Positions 60,262 through 64,000 of a DNA stretch of 64,000 nt are shown piece by piece. The translations under genes and the position numbers were made by a program. The stretch is from contig NC_087082.1 in the NCBI RefSeq assembly GCF_026151205.1, positions 19,492,494 to 19,556,493 of the forward strand. Reading direction: 5' to 3'. This stretch comes from Bolinopsis microptera (Eukaryota; Ctenophora; Tentaculata; Lobata; Bolinopsidae). Under the pieces are notes generated by a model that saw only the letters and a program-made list of their open reading frames with translations, did no database searches and had not been told where the DNA came from. The stretch's first letter is position 1; every line of letters begins with the position of its first letter.

Positions 60262-63200
60262 TTGTGGTTAAGTTTTGTAGTTGGAAAGTGTTTTTAATGT
60301 AGAGTGGGAGCTCTGAGGATTTATAATTCGCATCATTTGATCATTTCAGAACCTAGAAATAGTGCTCAGAGCTTGTTTTGTGGTTAAGTTTTGTAGGTGG
60401 AAAGTGTTTTTAATGTAGAGTCTTAGAGTGGGAGCTCTGAGGATTTATAATTCGCATCATTTAGTCGTTTCAGAACCTAGAAATAGTGCTCAGAAGTGGT
60501 TTTGTGGTTAAGTTTTGTAGTTGGAAAGTGTTTTAATGTAGAGTCTTAGAGTGGGAGCTCTGAGGATTTATAATTCGCATCATTTAGTCGTTTCAGAACC
60601 TATAAATAGTGCTCAGAGCTGGTTTTGTGGTTAAGTTTTGTAGTTGGAAAGTGTTTTTAATGTAGAGTCTTAGGGTGGGAGCTCTGAGGATTTATAATTC
60701 GCATCATTTAGTCGTTTCAGAACCTATAAATAGTGCTCAGAAGTGGTTTTGTGGTTAAGTTTTGTAGGTGGAAAGTGTTTTAATGTAAAGTCTTAGAGTG
60801 GGAGCTCTGAGGATTTATAATTCGCATCATTTAGTCGTTTCAGAACCTAGAAATAGTGCTCAGAGCTGGTTTTGTGGTTAAGTTTTGTAGGTGGAAAGTG
60901 TTTTTAATGTAGAGTCTTAGAGTGGGAGCTCTGAGGATTTATAATTCGCATCATTTAGTCGTTTCAGAACCTATAAATAGTGCTCAGAGCTGGTTTTGTG
61001 GTTAAGTTTTGTAGTTGGAAAGTGTTTTTAATGTAGAGTCTTAGAGTGGGAGCTCTGAGGATTTATAATTCGCATCATTTAGTCATTTCAGAACCTATAA
61101 ATAGTGCTCAGAAGTGGTTTTGTGGTTAAGTTTTGTAGTTGGAAAGTGTTTTAATGTAAAGTCTTAGAGTGGGAGCTCTGAGGATTTATAATTCGCATCA
61201 TTTAGTCGTTTCAGAACCTATAAATAGTGCTCAGAGCTGGTTTTGTGGTTAAGTTTTGTAGTTGGAAAGTGTTTTTAATGTAAAGTCTTAGAGTGGGAGC
61301 TCTGAGGATTTATAATTGGCATCATTTAGTCGTCTCAGAACCTAGAAATAGTGCTCAGAGCTGGTTTTGTGGTTAAGTTTTGTAGTTGGAAAGTGTTTTT
61401 AATGTAGGGTGGGAGCTCTGAGGATTTATAATTCGCATCATTTAGTCGTTTCAGAACCTATAAATAGTGCTCAGAGCTGGTTTTGTGGTTAAGTTTTGTA
61501 GTTGGAAAGTGTTTTTAATGTAGGGTGGGAGCTCTGAGGATTTATAATTCGCATCATTTAGTCGTTTCAGAACCTATAAATAGTGCTCAGAGCTGGTTTT
61601 GTGGTTAAGTTTTGTAGTTGGAAAGTGTTTTTAATGTAGAGTGGGAGCTCTGAGGATTTATAATTCGCATCATTTAGTCATTTCAGAACCTATAAATAGT
61701 GCTCAGAAGTGGTTTTGTGGTTAAGTTTTGTAGTTGGAAACGTTTTTAATGTAAAGTCTTAGAGTGGGAGCTCTGAGGATTTATTATTCGCATCATTTAG
61801 TCGTTTCAGAACCTATAAATAGTGCTCAGAGCTGGTTTAGTGGTTAAGTTTTGTAGTTGGAAAGTGTTTTTAATGTAGAGTGGGAGCTCTGAGGATTTAT
61901 AATTCGCATCATTTAGTCGTTTCAGAACCTATAAATAGTGCTCAGAGCTGGTTTTGTGGTTAAGTTTTGTAGTTGGAAAGTGTTTTTAATGTAGGGTGGG
62001 AGCTCTGAGGATTTATAATTCGCATCATTTAGTCGTTTCAGAACCTATAAATAGTGCTCAGAGCTGGTTTTGTGGTTAAGTTTTGTAGTTGGAAAGTGTT
62101 TTAATGTAAAGTCTTAGAGTGGGAGCTCTGAGGATTTATAATTCGCATCATTTAGTCATTTCAGAACCTAGAAATAGTGCTCAGAGCTGGTTTTGTGGTT
62201 AAGTTTTGTAGTTGGAAAGTGTTTTTGTAGAGTGGGAGCTCTGAGGATTTATAATTCGCATCATTTAGTCATTTCAGAACCTAGAAATAGTGCTCAGAGC
62301 TGGTTTTGTGGTTAAGTTTTGTAGTTGGAAAGTGTTTTTAATGTAGAGTACTGGGAGCTCTGAGGATTTATAATTCGCATCATTTAGTCATTTCAGAACC
62401 TATAAATAGTGCTCAGAGCTAGTTTTGTGGTTAAGTTTTGTAGTTGGAAAGTGTTTTTGTAGAGTGGGAGCTCTGAGGATTTATAATTCGCATCATTTAG
62501 TCATTTCAGAACCTAGAAATAGTGCTCAGAGCTGGTTTTGTGGTTAAGTTTTGTAGTTGGAAAGTGTTTTTGTAGAGTGGGAGCTCTGAGGATTTATAAT
62601 TCGCATCATTTAGTCATTTCAGAACCTAGAAATAGTGCTCAGAGCTGGTTTTGTGGTTAAGTTTTGTAGTTGGAAAGTGTTTTTGTAGAGTGGGAGCTCT
62701 GAGGATTTATAATTCGCATCATTTAGTCATTTCAGAACCTATAAATAGTGCTCAGAGCTGGTTTTGTGGTTAAGTTTTGTAGTTGGAAAGTGTTTTAATG
62801 TAGAGTCTTAGAGTGGGAGCTCTGAGGATTTATAATTCGCATCATTTAGTCGTTTCAGAACCTATAAATAGTGCTCAGAGCTGGTTTTGTGGTTAAGTTT
62901 TGTAGTTGGAAAGTGTTTTTGTAGAGTGGGAGCTCTGAGGATTTATAATTGGCATCATTTAGCCGTCTCATAACCTAGAAATAGTGCTCAGAGCTGGTTT
63001 TGTGGTTAAGTTTTGTAGTTGGAAAGTGTTTTTGTAGAGTCTTAGAGTGGGAGCTCTGAGGATTTATAATTCGCATCATTTAGTCATTTCAGAACCTAGA
63101 AATAGTGCTCAGAGCTGGTTTTGTGGTTAAGTTTTGTAGTTGGAAAGTGTTTTTGTAGAGTCTTAGAGTGGGAGCTCTGAGGATTTATAATTCGCATCAT

Positions 63201-64000
63201 TTAGTCGTTTCAGAACCTATAAATAGTGCTCAGAGCTGGTTTTGTGGTTAAGTTTTGTAGGTGGAAAGTGTTTTTAATGTAGGGTGGGAGCTCTGAGGAT
63301 TTATAATTCGCATCATTTAGTCGTTTCAGAACCTATAAATAGTGCTCAGAGCTGGTTTTGTGGTTAAGTTTTGTAGTTGGAAAGTGTTTTTAATGTAGGG
63401 TGGGAGCTCTGAGGATTTATAATTCGCATCATTTAGTCATTTCAGAACCTATAAATAGTGCTCAGAGCTGGTTTTGTGGTTAAGTTTTGTAGTTGGAAAG
63501 TGTTTTTAATGTAGGGTGGGAGCTCTGAGGATTTATAATTCGCATCATTTAGCCGTCTCATAACCTAGAAATAGTGCTCAGAAGTGGTTTTGTGGTTAAG
63601 TTTTGTAGTTGGAAAGTGTTTTTAATGTAGAGTCTTAGAGTGGGAGCTCTGAGGATTTATAATTCGCATCATTTAGTCGTTTCAGAACCTAGAAATAGTG
63701 CTCAGAGCTGGTTTTGTGGTTAAGTTTTGTAGTTGGAAAGTGTTTTTAATGTAGGGTGGGAGCTCTGAGGATTTATAATTCGCATCATTTAGTCATTTCA
63801 GAACCTATAAATAGTGCTCAGAGCTGGTTTTGTGGTTAAGTTTTGAAGTTGGAAAGTGTTTTTAATGTAGGGTGGGAGCTCTGAGGATTTATAATTCGCA
63901 TCATTTAGTCGTTTCAGAACCTATAAATAGTGCTCAGAGCTGGTTTTGTGGTTAAGTTTTGTAGTTGGAAAGTGTTTTAATGTAGAGTCTTAGAGTGGGA
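60262..64000. repeat. 110-124-bp tandem array, runs off the window
   Basis: About 32 copies of a unit of 124 bp with shorter forms of about 110-114 bp that lack AATGTAGAGTCTTA or part of it. The fixed core includes GTGGGAGCTCTGAGGATTTA, TCGCATCATTTAGTCGTTTC and AGAACCTATAAATAGTGCTC. Each unit holds a 3'-splice-like CGTTTCAG|AACC and a TATAAATAG word. Variants alternate between CCTAGAAATAG and CCTATAAATAG, GTCGTTTC and GTCATTTC, and GAGCTGG and GAAGTGG. The array end lies beyond 64000. Confidence 0.96.

Overview
The window is animal nuclear DNA, most likely from an invertebrate. It has GT-AG introns, a class A GPCR, a GPI-anchored Ly6/uPAR (LU) domain protein, a Mu-type glutathione S-transferase (GST) and a decayed LINE with a recognisable reverse transcriptase. 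There is no bacterial gene organisation. The species cannot be named from the sequence. Well over half of the 64 kb is tandem repeat.

Layout. 1-8634: a noisy array of a 50-bp satellite. 8635-8925: a 20-bp array. 9088-9720: a dispersed repeat. 9909-11690 (+): the last three coding exons of a class A GPCR. 13063-14042: two inverted-repeat elements. 15085-43165 (+): a five-exon LU-domain gene whose exon phases all agree and whose exons sum to 412 codons. Its intron 2 (12 kb) holds an antisense GST copy (15806-17365) broken by a TA-flanked element, two clean 50-bp satellite arrays, an 800-bp hAT-like element, a CT-rich block and a 62-bp array. Its intron 4 (14 kb) is almost wholly a 57-bp array of about 242 copies. 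43952-44644 (-): a small two-exon gene. 45141-46532: an array rich in CACGTG. 48811-49290: a coding fragment of unknown family. About 52.1-54.9 kb: the LINE relic. 59310-59864: a broken ORF. 60262-64000: a 110-124-bp array that runs off the window.

The main observation is where the satellite units come from. The 62-bp unit is the 3' splice site plus 44 nt of LU exon 3. The 57-bp unit is the last 12 nt plus the 5' splice site of LU exon 4. The 50-bp unit is the start codon and first nine codons of the GST plus its leader. In the small minus-strand gene, the 3' splice site and start of exon 2 are duplicated once. So four separate tandem amplifications each straddle a gene-structure boundary, and the LU gene pre-mRNA carries hundreds of copies of its own splice sites. 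The 57-bp unit even forms an AG|12 nt|GT cassette that keeps the reading frame. Whether these decoy sites or microexons are used cannot be told from DNA alone, but the LU gene still reads through if the terminal copies are used.

Limits: exon calls come from reading frames, splice consensus and phase agreement, not transcripts. Array 1-8634 and the middle of the CACGTG array look like unpolished long-read consensus, so copy numbers and indels there should not be trusted.
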